Source of the DNA: Paraburkholderia rhynchosiae
Lineage (GTDB): Bacteria; Pseudomonadota; Gammaproteobacteria; Burkholderiales; Burkholderiaceae
Direction: 5' to 3'
NCBI RefSeq assembly: GCF_002879865.1
Contig: NZ_PNXY01000002.1
Span: 62,001 to 126,000, forward strand
Length of the DNA: 64,000 nt
Of this stretch, positions 8,434 to 19,178 are shown piece by piece; positions within the stretch are counted from its first letter, which is position 1; every line of letters starts with the position of its first letter. The notes below the pieces were generated by a model, which worked only from the letters and a program-made list of their open reading frames with translations, had not been told where the DNA came from and did not search any database. The position numbers were made by a program, and so were the translations under genes.

Positions 8434-9360
8434 TCAGGTATCCGCGCGCCGCGCCCCCACCCACGGCAAGCGCTTCACAACGCCAGTTGCCAGCGCAGTC
8501 CCCACCAGAATTACGCCGCAGCCTTCGAGCATGCCGGGCGACACGCCTTCGCCGAGAAACAGCGCGCCCCACAGAATGCCGAAAATCGGAATCACGAACG
8601 TCACCGTGATGGCCCGCGCCGGTCCTGCCACCGCGATCAGGTGGAAGAACAGCATGTAGGCAATGCCGGTGCATGCGATGCCGAGCGCGAGCACCGCGCC
8701 CCACGCGTGCAGGGAGACCGGCGCGGCCGGCCAGTAGATCACGGCGAGCGGCAACAGGATGATCGTCGCGCCCGTCATGGTGCCGGTGGCGACGGTCAGC
8801 GCGTCGACGCCCGTCAGGTAGCGTTTCGTGTAGTTGGCGGCGATCCCGTACAGCAGCGTCGCGCCAAGCGCCGCGCCGGCCGCGAGCGCAGTGGTCAGCG
8901 GCGTGCCAGCCGTGCCGCTCGGCGTGGCGATCTGATCCCAGACCAGCATCAGTACACCGAGGAAGCCGATCACGAGGCCGAGCGTGCGCAACGCGCTCAG
9001 GCGATCGCGCAGCCAGAGAAACGCCACAAGGCCGCCCCAAAGCGGCGTCGTCGCATTGATCACCGACGTCACGCCCGCCGACAGCGTCAACTCGGCATAC
9101 GCAAACAGGCAAAAGGGCGCCGCCGAATTCAGAATGCCGACTACCAGCAGCGGAAAAGCCCGCGTGCGCAGAATTGTTGCCGATTGCCGCAGCGGGCGTC
9201 GTGCGAGCAGCACGACAACGAGGAAGGCCGCGCCGATGCCGACACGCAGCGCCATCAACGGAGCGACGCCGAAGTCGGTCACGCCGACGCGAATAAACAG
9301 GAACGACGCACCCCATAGGGCCGCCAGGATAAGCAACTGGAAAAGGTTTTTGGCATTCAT
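8434..9360 (-). CDS. EamA/DMT-family permease
   Basis: The 308-residue product has about ten hydrophobic segments and the duplicated EamA pattern: LAALWGASFLFIRVG at the start of the first half and PIFGILWGALFLGEGVSP near the end. Members export amino acids or other metabolites across the inner membrane; the substrate cannot be read from the sequence. The ATG at 9360 is preferred over an upstream one at 9402 because the first membrane segment then begins near residue 7. It is a single gene, with lldP upstream on the same strand across a 349-bp gap. Confidence 0.85.
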   Translation of the reverse strand: MNAKNLFQLLILAALWGASFLFIRVGVTDFGVAPLMALRVGIGAAFLVVVLLARRPLRQSATILRTRAFPLLVVGILNSAAPFCLFAYAELTLSAGVTSVINATTPLWGGLVAFLWLRDRLSALRTLGLVIGFLGVLMLVWDQIATPSGTAGTPLTTALAAGAALGATLLYGIAANYTKRYLTGVDALTVATGTMTGATIILLPLAVIYWPAAPVSLHAWGAVLALGIACTGIAYMLFFHLIAVAGPARAITVTFVIPIFGILWGALFLGEGVSPGMLEGCGVILVGTALATGVVKRLPWVGARRADT

Positions 9361-9709
9361 TATGGTGGCGCCGCGCACAGTTGAGTCGAGACACCTGCGC
9401 ATCGTAACAGCGCGATAGAGGGAAACGTTTCAGGCTCGAATGAAACGGCAAGTTCCGGGAGAGGGGCGTCTGATACACATGATCGTAAGCGCAGCCGACA
9501 AGCCCCGCAAAGCGAGCAATTCTCACGCTGATGTGAGAAATATTGCGATCAAACGCAAAAAGGAGACGTGCGGGGCGAGGCGTGAGTGGTGACTGCGATC
9601 ATCGGGTGCGAGTGATGTTTGCGGCAGTGCATGAGCCCACAAGCCATCTCCAGCGGGCATGCGCGTGGACAAGCGGGCGCGTCGACAGAGCACGCCCGCC
9701 GCCGCGGGT
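9361..9709. other. Gene-free stretch between lldP and the EamA permease gene
   Basis: This presumably holds the promoter of the permease gene and the end of the lldP transcript. I see no convincing coding frame, RNA or strong terminator in it. Confidence 0.5.
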
Positions 9710-11308
9710 TCAATGCGGAATCATCCCCTGCAGCACGTTTTGCTGCAGCCACACGAGGATGCCGAGCAGCACGGTCAACAGGATCGAATGCTTGAAGGTT
9801 TTCGCGAACACCACGCCTTCCTTGCCTTTGAGGTCCGTCGTCGCCACGCCCGTCGAGATGTTTTGCGGCGAAATCATCTTGCCCATCACGCCGCCTGACG
9901 AGTTCGTCGCGGCCATCAGAATCGGGTTCAGATTCAACTGATTGGCCGCCACCACTTGCAAATTGCCGAACAGCGCATTGCCCGACGTGTCGCTGCCCGA
10001 CAGGAACACCGCGGTCCAGCCCAGGAACGCCGACACGAGCGGAAAGAACGGCCCGACCGAAGCAACGCCAAGGCCGAGCGTGTACGTCAACCCCGAGTAG
10101 TTCATCAGATACGCGAGTCCGACGATGGTCGCCACTGTCAGAATCGCGATGCGCGTCTGCACCCACGTGTCGGCGATCGCCGCGCCGAATTCGCGTGCGC
10201 TCAGTCCGACCACCAGACTCGTGATGATCGCTGCGACGAGGATCGCCGTGCCGGTTGCGAGCGGCTGGAAGTCCCATACCGCGCTGTACGGCGTGTTGTA
10301 CAAAGTGATGAACACGGCCTTGTCGAGCCCCGGCCAGGGTACCTTGACGTCGCCGATCAGGAAGATTTTTGCCACCGTCCACACAATCACCACCACCGAC
10401 ACGATGATCCACGGATACCAGCCCTGGCCGCCGCCGATCTTGCCGCGCACTTCGCCGACGCGGTCGATGTTGATCGCGAACGCGGGATCGGCCGCCGGCT
10501 TCCAGACGCGCAGAAACGCAATCGTCACGATGAGCGACACCATCGACGACAACACGTCGGTCAAACTGTAATTGACGTAGTTCGACGCGACGAACTGCGT
10601 GAGCGCGAAGCTCGCGCCCGACACCAGCAGCACCGGCCAGATCCGCGCCATGTTGCGAAAGCCGGCATACACGGCGATCACATAGAAAGGCAGCATCAAC
10701 GCAAAGAACGGCAACTGGCGGCCGACCATTTTCGCGAGCGAATCGGCCGGCAGATGCGTGACCGCGCCCAGCACGGTGATCGGCACGCCGAGCGCGCCGA
10801 ACGCGACCGGCGCGGTGTTGAAGATCAGCGTGAAGGTGAGCGCCTCGAGCGTCGGAAAGCCGAGCAGGATCAGCAGCGAACTGGTGATCGCGACCGGCGT
10901 GCCGAAGCCGGAAATCCCTTCGAGCAGCGCGCCAAATGAAAAACCGACCACGACCAGCACGACGCGCCGGTCGTTCGGCAGGTTGTCGATCATCCACATG
11001 CGAAAAGCCGCGAAGCGGCCCGAGCGTTGCGCGATGTTGTATAGCAGGATTGCCGTGAAGACGATCCACATGACCGGCCAGCACGCGAATACCACGCCGG
11101 CAGCGACCGAGTCGAGCGCGAGCCGTATCGGAAACTGCCACACGGCAATTGCGACGATCAAGCCGACGATCAGCCCCGCGAGCGACGCCTGCCACGCAGG
11201 CCGGCGCGCCCAGCCAAGCAGCACCAGCACCACGACAATCGGCAACGCCGCGACGAGGAACGACGGAAGCAGGGAATTGCCGACTGGGGTGAGTAGTTGA
11301 TGAAACAT
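9710..11308 (-). CDS. lldP: L-lactate permease (LctP family)
   Basis: The product takes up lactate (and often glycolate) with protons across the inner membrane. The 532-residue length and about 12-14 membrane segments fit the family, as do GISGFGTPVAI, NTAPVAFGALG and, near the C-terminus, SGSDTSGNALFGNLQ and NSSGGVMGKMISPQNI, all hallmark LctP stretches. The ATG at 11308 is chosen over a GTG three bases upstream because it leaves a normal gap to the AGGAG. No lactate dehydrogenase or LldR regulator gene is adjacent here, so it may be controlled from elsewhere. Confidence 0.93.
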   Translation of the reverse strand: MFHQLLTPVGNSLLPSFLVAALPIVVVLVLLGWARRPAWQASLAGLIVGLIVAIAVWQFPIRLALDSVAAGVVFACWPVMWIVFTAILLYNIAQRSGRFAAFRMWMIDNLPNDRRVVLVVVGFSFGALLEGISGFGTPVAITSSLLILLGFPTLEALTFTLIFNTAPVAFGALGVPITVLGAVTHLPADSLAKMVGRQLPFFALMLPFYVIAVYAGFRNMARIWPVLLVSGASFALTQFVASNYVNYSLTDVLSSMVSLIVTIAFLRVWKPAADPAFAINIDRVGEVRGKIGGGQGWYPWIIVSVVVIVWTVAKIFLIGDVKVPWPGLDKAVFITLYNTPYSAVWDFQPLATGTAILVAAIITSLVVGLSAREFGAAIADTWVQTRIAILTVATIVGLAYLMNYSGLTYTLGLGVASVGPFFPLVSAFLGWTAVFLSGSDTSGNALFGNLQVVAANQLNLNPILMAATNSSGGVMGKMISPQNISTGVATTDLKGKEGVVFAKTFKHSILLTVLLGILVWLQQNVLQGMIPH

Positions 11309-11545
11309 CACGTCTCCTTCGTTGTTGTTCGAAATCGACGCGGGACTGCGAATGACGGGACGCGTCGCTCGGTGCAGGACGGATGAATGCCAGCCGTACG
11401 CGAAAGCGTGGGCCGGCTCGCTTTTAAACGGTTACTGCGTGCGGCTTAACCAAGGATAGAGCCCGAGGCTCGCGAGTCAAGAAGGGAAACTACGGGATGA
11501 ACCGCGAGCGTATGCCGCGACGGTGCCGGCATCGCGCGACTGCGT

Positions 11546-11980
11546 TCAATGATGGCGGCCATGGCCACCATGCCCGCCCCACGACCAGCCGAAGCCGATC
11601 GACACCGCCGGGCCGTACCAGGCGGGATAGCCGTAGCCATACCAGGCCGGATACACCGGCGGCGGATAGTAGGCGGGATAGGCGGGCGCGACGTAGACGG
11701 GCGGCTGCGCCACGACGTAAGCAGGAGGCGAAGAGGCGGAGTCGGACTGCGCTGGCTGGATCTGTTGTGGCGACTGCTGTTGAACGCTCGCGTCGCCTGT
11801 GGTGCCGAGCGGCACTTCGCGTTGTGTGGCGCTGGCGGGCACGGTCGCATAGTACGGGTAGTAGCCCGGATAGTAGCCGTAAGGGTAATAGCAGCCTGAC
11901 AGGAGCAATACGCTCGCCGCGCTGCTCAGCGCGAGCCGCCTGCCGATACCATGAAAAGAGTCGATGACGCCGGACTTCAT
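11546..11980 (-). CDS. Tyr/Pro-rich small lipoprotein
   Basis: The 144-residue product has an N-terminal signal ending in lipobox LLSGC (Cys30), then a Tyr-rich stretch (YYPYGYYPGYYPYY), a Gln/Ser-rich linker, a Pro/Tyr segment (VYVAPAYPAYYPPPVYP) and a Gly/His-rich tail. This composition suggests an unstructured surface or periplasmic lipoprotein. Similar PXPV-like proteins are common in Burkholderia, but no function is known to me. It has its own start next to the OsmB-like gene, read in the same direction. Confidence 0.7.
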   Translation of the reverse strand: MKSGVIDSFHGIGRRLALSSAASVLLLSGCYYPYGYYPGYYPYYATVPASATQREVPLGTTGDASVQQQSPQQIQPAQSDSASSPPAYVVAQPPVYVAPAYPAYYPPPVYPAWYGYGYPAWYGPAVSIGFGWSWGGHGGHGRHH

Positions 11981-12215
11981 GACGCGCTCCTGTTCGCACC
12001 GACGCCGCCGTCGGGACGTTATCGCATGAGCTTACGCTCACGCGGCGCAAACAGGATTGCAAAACCGTAACGGCGTATTTCACCTCGTTGCTTTCGGCTC
12101 GTTGCTTTCGCCACTTTACGGCGGCGCGTTCCCGCTTTCGGCGAGCGCATCGTTGCAGCGCAACGCGAGCCCGGGTCCATCGCCCGGGCCGCAATCCGCC
12201 GCTATGAATCAGCGG

Positions 12216-12428
12216 CTACTTGCCGACCTGATTACCGATCACGCCGCCCACCGCTGCGCCGCCGAGCGTCGACAGCGCATTACCGCCGATCGCAGCACCT
12301 GCCACGCCACCGACGCCCGCGCCGATTGCAGTATCGCGTTGCCGCGTGGTCATGCCGTTGCACGCAGAAAGGCTTGCGACGACCGTCACGATCGCCGCAA
12401 GCGTACCCATTTGACGAATCGATTTCAT
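12216..12428 (-). CDS. OsmB-like glycine-zipper lipoprotein
   Basis: The 70-residue product has a signal peptide with lipobox SLSAC, then TTRQRDTAIGAGVGGVAG and a repeated Gly-zipper (AGAAIGG, GGAAVGGVIG), the pattern of OsmB, an osmotically induced outer-membrane lipoprotein of E. coli. The Gly zippers suggest a membrane-embedded helical hairpin. Length equals that of OsmB (about 72). No sequence evidence of its regulation was found. Confidence 0.8.
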   Translation of the reverse strand: MKSIRQMGTLAAIVTVVASLSACNGMTTRQRDTAIGAGVGGVAGAAIGGNALSTLGGAAVGGVIGNQVGK

Positions 12429-12600
12429 GATGCTCGCTCCCTTTGTTGTGATTCGAAACCGCCTGTCGTTTCACGTTGTTTGAGTTGATCTTATCGCCGC
12501 AGCCGGTTTCCAGATGTATGCGGTTGTCAGCAGATTGACGGTTTCGTAATCAAATGTTTCACTTCGTCCAGCATGCTGCGTGCCTGCCACGCGGGAACGC

Positions 12601-12624
12601 AAAAGCCCGCCGGAGCGGGCTTTT
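12601..12624. terminator. Bidirectional terminator downstream of thiC
   Basis: AAAAGCCCGC and GCGGGCTTTT form a 10-bp stem with a 4-base loop. It follows the thiC stop (12693, minus) and has T runs on both strands. Confidence 0.85.
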
Positions 12625-12692
12625 CATGCTACGAGACGGCGTATGAGCGAATCGAACGGCGCGATGGCGACGCCCGATCCGCGATCCGCGCC

Positions 12693-14726
<2,034 letters not shown>

Positions 14727-14798
14727 AGCAGGAGACGAGATGGAAGTAGTCGGAATTCGCGAGAGGTGAGGCTAAAGAGCTGCAGTGCGAAATCCGTA

Positions 14799-14895
14799 CG
14801 CTTCCCTGCGCTGGCATTATCCAGATCAGGTTCAAAGGGTATTTCTCACCCACGCGGCACGGACCTCCAACTTCCGTGCAACGCAGGACCCCCGC
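14799..14895 (-). promoter_or_regulatory. TPP riboswitch (THI element) of thiC
   Basis: On the minus strand it carries the conserved core: GGGTGAGAAATACCC, then TTTGAACCTGATCTGGA and TAATGCCAGCGCAGGGAAG. CTGCG near 14885 can pair with CGCAG near 14806 to close the P1 helix. It binds thiamine pyrophosphate and should lower thiC expression when thiamine is plentiful. The expression platform is not obvious; about 175 nt, including the second hairpin leader, separate it from the ATG. Confidence 0.95.
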
Positions 14896-15112
14896 GTTAG
14901 CAGCGCACACGATACACCGGGCAGGCGCTGCTTGGCAACCCGTTCGCGATGCGCCGGGGGCGCTATCGGAGACTTGCATCGCCAGTGCGAGTCGGGGCGT
15001 GAATCGCCAACGTCGCCGCGGCCGCATATGCGCTATTCACGCACTATGCTTGTATTGACGGGGCTGCCACGCATGACGCGCCGCAGCAGTTTCGCCGCGC
15101 GGCGCCGCTTGC

Positions 15113-15532
15113 TTACCGCGTGAAATCGTCGGCGGCTTCGGGTTGATACAGGATCTTTTCGAGCTTCAGCACTTTTTCGTCGCCGCTTGGCGGCATGAAG
15201 CGAATATGCTCACCGCGTTTTGCGCCGAGCAGCGCGAGGCCGACGGGCGAGAACACGTTCAGGCGGCCGTGCGCGAAGTCCGCGTCGGGTGGATACACGA
15301 CGGTCCACGTCATATGTTCGCCGCTGCTTTCGTCGACGAGCGTGGCCTGCGAGTTCATCGTGACCACGTTGGCCGGAATTTCGCGCGACTCGACGATCAC
15401 GGCGCGCTCCAGTACATCGTCGAGCATGTCCTGGAATCGGGCATCCGCGCCGGGCGCGGCGGCGTGCTTCTCAAGACGGGCGACGTCGAGTTCGGTGAGG
15501 TAACACTGCTTGGTCCTTCTGGTCGGCTTCAC
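15113..15532 (-). CDS. rnk: Nucleoside diphosphate kinase regulator (Rnk, GreA-like)
   Basis: The 139-residue product has a short N-terminal coiled-coil part and a GreA/GreB C-terminal domain with VNFS-like features: GRLNVFSPVGLALLGAKRGEHI. Rnk binds RNA polymerase near the secondary channel without cleaving RNA like GreA, and in E. coli affects nucleoside diphosphate kinase levels. The GTG at 15532 is chosen because GGAG lies 8 bases upstream and the length then fits Rnk (about 136); longer frames extend upstream without a ribosome-binding site. Confidence 0.82.
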   Translation of the reverse strand: MKPTRRTKQCYLTELDVARLEKHAAAPGADARFQDMLDDVLERAVIVESREIPANVVTMNSQATLVDESSGEHMTWTVVYPPDADFAHGRLNVFSPVGLALLGAKRGEHIRFMPPSGDEKVLKLEKILYQPEAADDFTR

Positions 15533-16052
15533 GGCGGATACTCCAGTTCGATCTGCAATCTCTCTGCAAGGAAACAACATGCGGATGTGATCGGCCCGGC
15601 GCCCCGAGAAAATCCCCTTAGGGGACGACGCGGCTTCAGGCGAGGGAGCGGGCTGCGTCAGGTGGGGCGCCGGGCGGCGTGAAGCGGAAGCGTTCGTGGC
15701 GGCAGCGTTCGCGACGGCTCGCCGGAGCGTTGCGGCGCGGACCGCACGCGCGCGCAACCGGTTGCGCGGCGAGGGCGCAAGCGGACGAGGGCACGGGAAG
15801 TCGGGAAGCGCATGGGACGGCCGGCGGGTATCGAAGCAGAGTGAGGAAGCGCCGCTGGCATTGAACGAGGCGGCGCGACTGATAGAGGAATCTTAGCACG
15901 GCGTCTTTCGGCGACTTGTACGCCGACATTTCGGCGCCGTAAGTTTTGCGAGCGAAAGCCGCACCTGAAACGTCAGGCAAAAAAATCGATGGCGAGCTGT
16001 CATAACCGCTCATGCGGTTCGACAAACGTGCAGATCCTGAGAGGAGCACGTC
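15533..16052. other. 520-bp region between divergent rnk and DUF1223 genes
   Basis: This holds the two divergent promoters. It has a small inverted repeat (AACCGC at 16004 with GCGGTT at 16014) and GAGGAG before the DUF1223 start. Long open frames cross it on both strands, but their protein sequences look like GC-rich noise. Confidence 0.5.
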
Positions 16053-16910
16053 ATGCAATCTGTCTTCATGCGCGAGGCGCATCGGCCGTTGAATCGAGCC
16101 ATCGCCCTGGCCATCGCGCTAACGATGCTCTCGGCGAGCGGCCTGGCAAGCGCGGCGAGCGCGGCCGGCGCCGTGTGCAGCGCACACAGTCCCGCGCATC
16201 GCGTCGCGCTGGTCGAGCTTTACAGCAGCGAAGGCTGTAACAGCTGCCCGCCCGCCGACAAGTGGCTCGGCCAATGGAAAAACAGCGGCTCGGCGCAAAG
16301 CATCGTGCCATTGGCGTTGCACGTCGATTACTGGAACAGCCTCGGCTGGACTGACCGTTTTTCGCAGCATCGTTTCACCGAACGTCAGCAGACGCTCACC
16401 GATCTTGCCGGCGGGCACACCATTTACACGCCTGAAGTTTTCGTGTCGGGACGCGAGTTGCGAAGCTGGTCGCAGCAGGACAGCTTCCAGGGCCGTATCG
16501 GCAAGCTGGTCGCCGAACCGGCGCAGGCGAGCGTCGCTCTCGAACTCAAACCGCAGACAGGCGGCGCCTTCAACCTCGCGGCCCGCTTCAACAGCACGGC
16601 GGCGGATACCGCGGGCCGACTCGATGCCTACGTCGCGGTGTATGAAAACTCGCTGAGTTCGCAGGTCGGCGCCGGCGAAAACCGCGGCGCGACGTTGCGT
16701 CATGAAAGAGTCGTGCGGCAGTGGATCGGACCGGTGCCGTTAATCGGCGGCAATGCGCAGATTCGCCGCGACATCCATCTCGACGATGGCGAGACCCACT
16801 CCAACCCCAACGCCGATCCGGGCGCCGACCGATTCGGCGTAGTCGCCTTTGTCGAAAACGCTGCAACCGGCGACGTGCTGCAAGTGGCCGAACTGGCCGC
16901 TTGCCATTGA
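16053..16910 (+). CDS. DUF1223 thioredoxin-like secreted protein
   Basis: The 285-residue product has an N-terminal signal peptide (to about residue 38) and then VALVELYSSEGCNSCPPADKW, the DUF1223 hallmark with a CXXC motif (Cys-Asn-Ser-Cys) like a thiol-disulfide centre. HVDYWNSLGWTDRF and YTPEVFVSG follow, where the cis-Pro of the thioredoxin fold would be. It probably acts in the periplasm on thiols. It starts a same-strand run with a cytochrome b561 gene 29 bp downstream and a molybdo-oxidoreductase, so a role in envelope redox repair is plausible. The ATG at 16053 follows GAGGAG. Confidence 0.82.
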   Translation: MQSVFMREAHRPLNRAIALAIALTMLSASGLASAASAAGAVCSAHSPAHRVALVELYSSEGCNSCPPADKWLGQWKNSGSAQSIVPLALHVDYWNSLGWTDRFSQHRFTERQQTLTDLAGGHTIYTPEVFVSGRELRSWSQQDSFQGRIGKLVAEPAQASVALELKPQTGGAFNLAARFNSTAADTAGRLDAYVAVYENSLSSQVGAGENRGATLRHERVVRQWIGPVPLIGGNAQIRRDIHLDDGETHSNPNADPGADRFGVVAFVENAATGDVLQVAELAACH

Positions 16911-16939
16911 GCGCACGTCCTCATTCACGGGAGATTCTG

Positions 16940-17578
16940 ATGGCAACGCCTCATGTTGTTCGCGACAGCGCACCGCCTGCCACGCCATCGAGCGGCGTGA
17001 TTCATCCGGTATGGGTGCGCGTCACGCATTGGCTCAACGCGCTCGCCGCGATCGTGATGATGCTCTCCGGCTGGCGCATTTACGACGCGTCGCCGGTTTT
17101 TCCCGGGTTCCGCTTTCCGGCCGAGATCACGCTCGGCGGGTGGCTCGGCGGCGCGCTGCAATGGCATTTTGCGGCGATGTGGCTGCTGGTCTTCAACGGC
17201 GCGTTGTATCTCACGCTCAATCTTCTGAGCGGACGCTTCATGCGCAAGTTTCTGCCGGTGTCGCCGCGCGCGGTGCTGCGCGATTTCATTGCCGCGTTGA
17301 CCGGCAAGCTCTCGCATGCCGACCTGCGCGTCTACAACGCGGTGCAGAAATTCGCCTACCTGTTCGTCGTTTTCGATCTGATCGTGCTGGTGCTGTCCGG
17401 TCTCGCGATCTGGAAGTCGGTGCAGTTTCCGCTGTTGCGCGAACTGATGGGCGGCTACGACAACGCGCGCATCGTCCACTTCTGCGCGATGGCGCTGATG
17501 GCCGCGTTCATCGTCGTGCATCTGGCGATGGTCGCCCTCGTGCCGCGCTCACTGCTGGCGATGTTGCGCGGACGCTAA
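16940..17578 (+). CDS. Cytochrome b561 family membrane protein
   Basis: The 212-residue product has four membrane segments. Candidate haem ligands are the His in WVRVTHWLNALA in helix 1, the His in ALQWHFAAMWLL in helix 2 and the His residues in VHFCAMALMAAFIVVH in the last helix. Proteins of this family pass electrons from quinol to periplasmic partners. The next gene, 32 bp downstream, is a Tat-type molybdo-oxidoreductase, so this is most likely its membrane electron donor, playing the part MsrQ plays for MsrP although it is a different family. It follows DUF1223 by 29 bp, with GGGAG before the ATG. Confidence 0.85.
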   Translation: MATPHVVRDSAPPATPSSGVIHPVWVRVTHWLNALAAIVMMLSGWRIYDASPVFPGFRFPAEITLGGWLGGALQWHFAAMWLLVFNGALYLTLNLLSGRFMRKFLPVSPRAVLRDFIAALTGKLSHADLRVYNAVQKFAYLFVVFDLIVLVLSGLAIWKSVQFPLLRELMGGYDNARIVHFCAMALMAAFIVVHLAMVALVPRSLLAMLRGR

Positions 17579-17610
17579 GCCGGTCGTGCAAATGTTACGG
17601 ATACCGAATC

Positions 17611-18402
17611 ATGAACAAGCCCATTAGAAAATCCGCGCTGAACGATGGCGGCAAGCTCGACCGTGAGTCGATACTGATCGACGTCAGACGCGAGCTTTCC
17701 ATGCCCTCGCGGCGCCTGTTTGGCAAGCAGCTGCTGACGCTCGGCGGCCTGTCGATGCTCACCGGCTGCTCGCTGACCGACGACGAGTCGGTCAACAAGT
17801 TTCTCACCGCGGTCTCGCGTCTGAACGACCGCGCGCAAGCCGCGCTGTTCGATCCAAAGCGGCTCGCGCCGACTTACACCGAGGCGCAGATCACGCGGCC
17901 GTTTCCCTTCAACGCGTACTACGGCATCGACGAAGTCCCCGCGGTCGACGCGTCCGGCTACAAGCTGAAGATCAGCGGCCTCGTCACCGGCCAGCGTGTC
18001 TGGACCTTGCCCGAGTTGTACGCGCTGCCGCACGCGGAGCAGATCACGCGGCATATCTGCGTGGAAGGGTGGAGCGCGATAGGCCGCTGGGGCGGCACGC
18101 CATTCAGCGATTTTTTGCGGCGCATCGGCGCGGACACGAGCGCGAAGTATGTCGGCTTCAAATGCGCGGACGACTACTACGAAAGCATCGACATGCCCAC
18201 CGCGCTGCATCCGCAAACGCTCCTCACGTTTTCGTACGACGGCGAGCGCCTGCCCGCCAAATACGGCTTCCCGATGAAGCTGCGCATGCCGACCAAGCTT
18301 GGCTACAAGAACCCGAAGCACATCGTCGAGATGTTCGTCACCAACACGTATCCTGGCGGCTATTGGGTCGACCAGGGCTACAACTGGTTCGGAGGCTCCT
18401 GA
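17611..18402 (+). CDS. Sulfite-oxidase-fold molybdopterin oxidoreductase (Tat-exported, YedY/MsrP-like)
   Basis: The 263-residue product has SRRLFGK (residues 33-39), a twin-arginine motif, and a possible lipobox LTGC (Cys53), so it is probably exported folded to the periplasm. The catalytic domain has HICVEGWSAIGRWGG, in which Cys150 is the expected molybdenum ligand, and ends with a segment of the sulfite oxidase family. The closest well-known relative is MsrP, which reduces methionine sulfoxide in proteins; sulfite or other S/N-oxides cannot be excluded. It sits between a cytochrome b561 gene and a Met-rich secreted protein gene. Confidence 0.83.
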   Translation: MNKPIRKSALNDGGKLDRESILIDVRRELSMPSRRLFGKQLLTLGGLSMLTGCSLTDDESVNKFLTAVSRLNDRAQAALFDPKRLAPTYTEAQITRPFPFNAYYGIDEVPAVDASGYKLKISGLVTGQRVWTLPELYALPHAEQITRHICVEGWSAIGRWGGTPFSDFLRRIGADTSAKYVGFKCADDYYESIDMPTALHPQTLLTFSYDGERLPAKYGFPMKLRMPTKLGYKNPKHIVEMFVTNTYPGGYWVDQGYNWFGGS

Positions 18403-18515
18403 CGCGCGCGGGTCGCCGCATGCGCTGTAAGCGTGCGCGACCCCGGGCGGCAGAAGCTTCGGAAATACGCCGGCTCCAGCCGGTTCGATGCATCCACAAC
18501 AAACGGAGTTATCCC

Positions 18516-18761
18516 ATGAAGAAATTTGCAATCGCAGCGGTGGCCGTCGCCCTTCTGACCAGCGGCGGCGCGGCGTTCGCCCAGGCAAGCGGCGCAATGT
18601 CCAACGATTCAATGTCGCACGACGCGATGTCGAAAGACTCCATGTCCAAGGACGGCATGTCGAAAGACCAGATGAAGAAGGGCACGATGAAGCACGACAA
18701 GATGAAAAAGGGCGACGCAATGGGCATGAAGCACGAAGCGTCGGGCGCGATGAGCAACTGA
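18516..18761 (+). CDS. Met-rich pentapeptide MXKDX repeat protein
   Basis: The 81-residue product has a clear signal peptide ending AAFA (residue 22), leaving a 59-residue mature chain built on 5-residue units such as MSKDS, MSKDG and MSKDQ, with 11 methionines, many Lys and Asp, and no Cys. It is annotated in related genomes as an MXKDX repeat protein of unknown function. It begins 113 bp after the molybdo-oxidoreductase and is followed by a terminator, so it probably ends this transcript. Its composition resembles MrpX, the Met-rich peptide that soaks up hypochlorite in Azospira and is re-reduced by a MsrP-type enzyme. Confidence 0.85.
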   Translation: MKKFAIAAVAVALLTSGGAAFAQASGAMSNDSMSHDAMSKDSMSKDGMSKDQMKKGTMKHDKMKKGDAMGMKHEASGAMSN

Positions 18762-18859
18762 ACGCGCGCCGCGGGTCGCCGCGGATAAACGGGCGTCGGC
18801 CCGCTTTGCCTGATGCTCGCTGCATAGGATGCGGTGCATTGGGCAAGCAGAGACAAAAA

Positions 18860-18887
18860 GCCGGGGTGCGGTTTCGCCCCGGTTTTT
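18860..18887 (+). terminator. Terminator after the MXKDX gene
   Basis: GCCGGGGTG and CGCCCCGG flank a short loop and are followed by a T run (TTTTTTG). It lies about 100 bp after the MXKDX stop. Confidence 0.8.
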
Positions 18888-19178
18888 TGTTGCATGTGCA
18901 CCAAAAGTTACGATTCTTTCGCATGACGCGGTGGGCGCTTACTGCATAATGCGATGCGCGCCACGCGTCCGGCGCGTGTCAGCCGCGTGTCAGCCGCGGA
19001 TCGATTCCATTCGACCGTCGCGGCGTTCGCAGTTCTCGTTGTGGCTTTCTCTGTTAGCCAACTACCGTCCTTCGCTCCACCAACATGTCCGCCAGCCTCG
19101 CCCTTCAGACCGCATCGCCGATGCGGTGTCCGCCGTCCCCACAGCGGGCGCCCCGAATGGCATTGGCGGGTTGAACGC

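Noticed and set aside
9549..11195. 548-codon frame overlapping lldP on the same strand
   Set aside because: Arg-rich shadow of lldP in another frame; lldP has the permease motifs.
15636..16082. 148-codon minus-strand frame upstream of rnk
   Set aside because: No recognisable sequence, no ribosome-binding site, Arg-rich; treated as noise in the divergent promoter region.
16849..18402. Apparent 517-codon fusion through the cytochrome gene into the molybdo-oxidoreductase
   Set aside because: The upstream part is a shadow of the cytochrome b561 gene; the Tat motif places the start at 17611.
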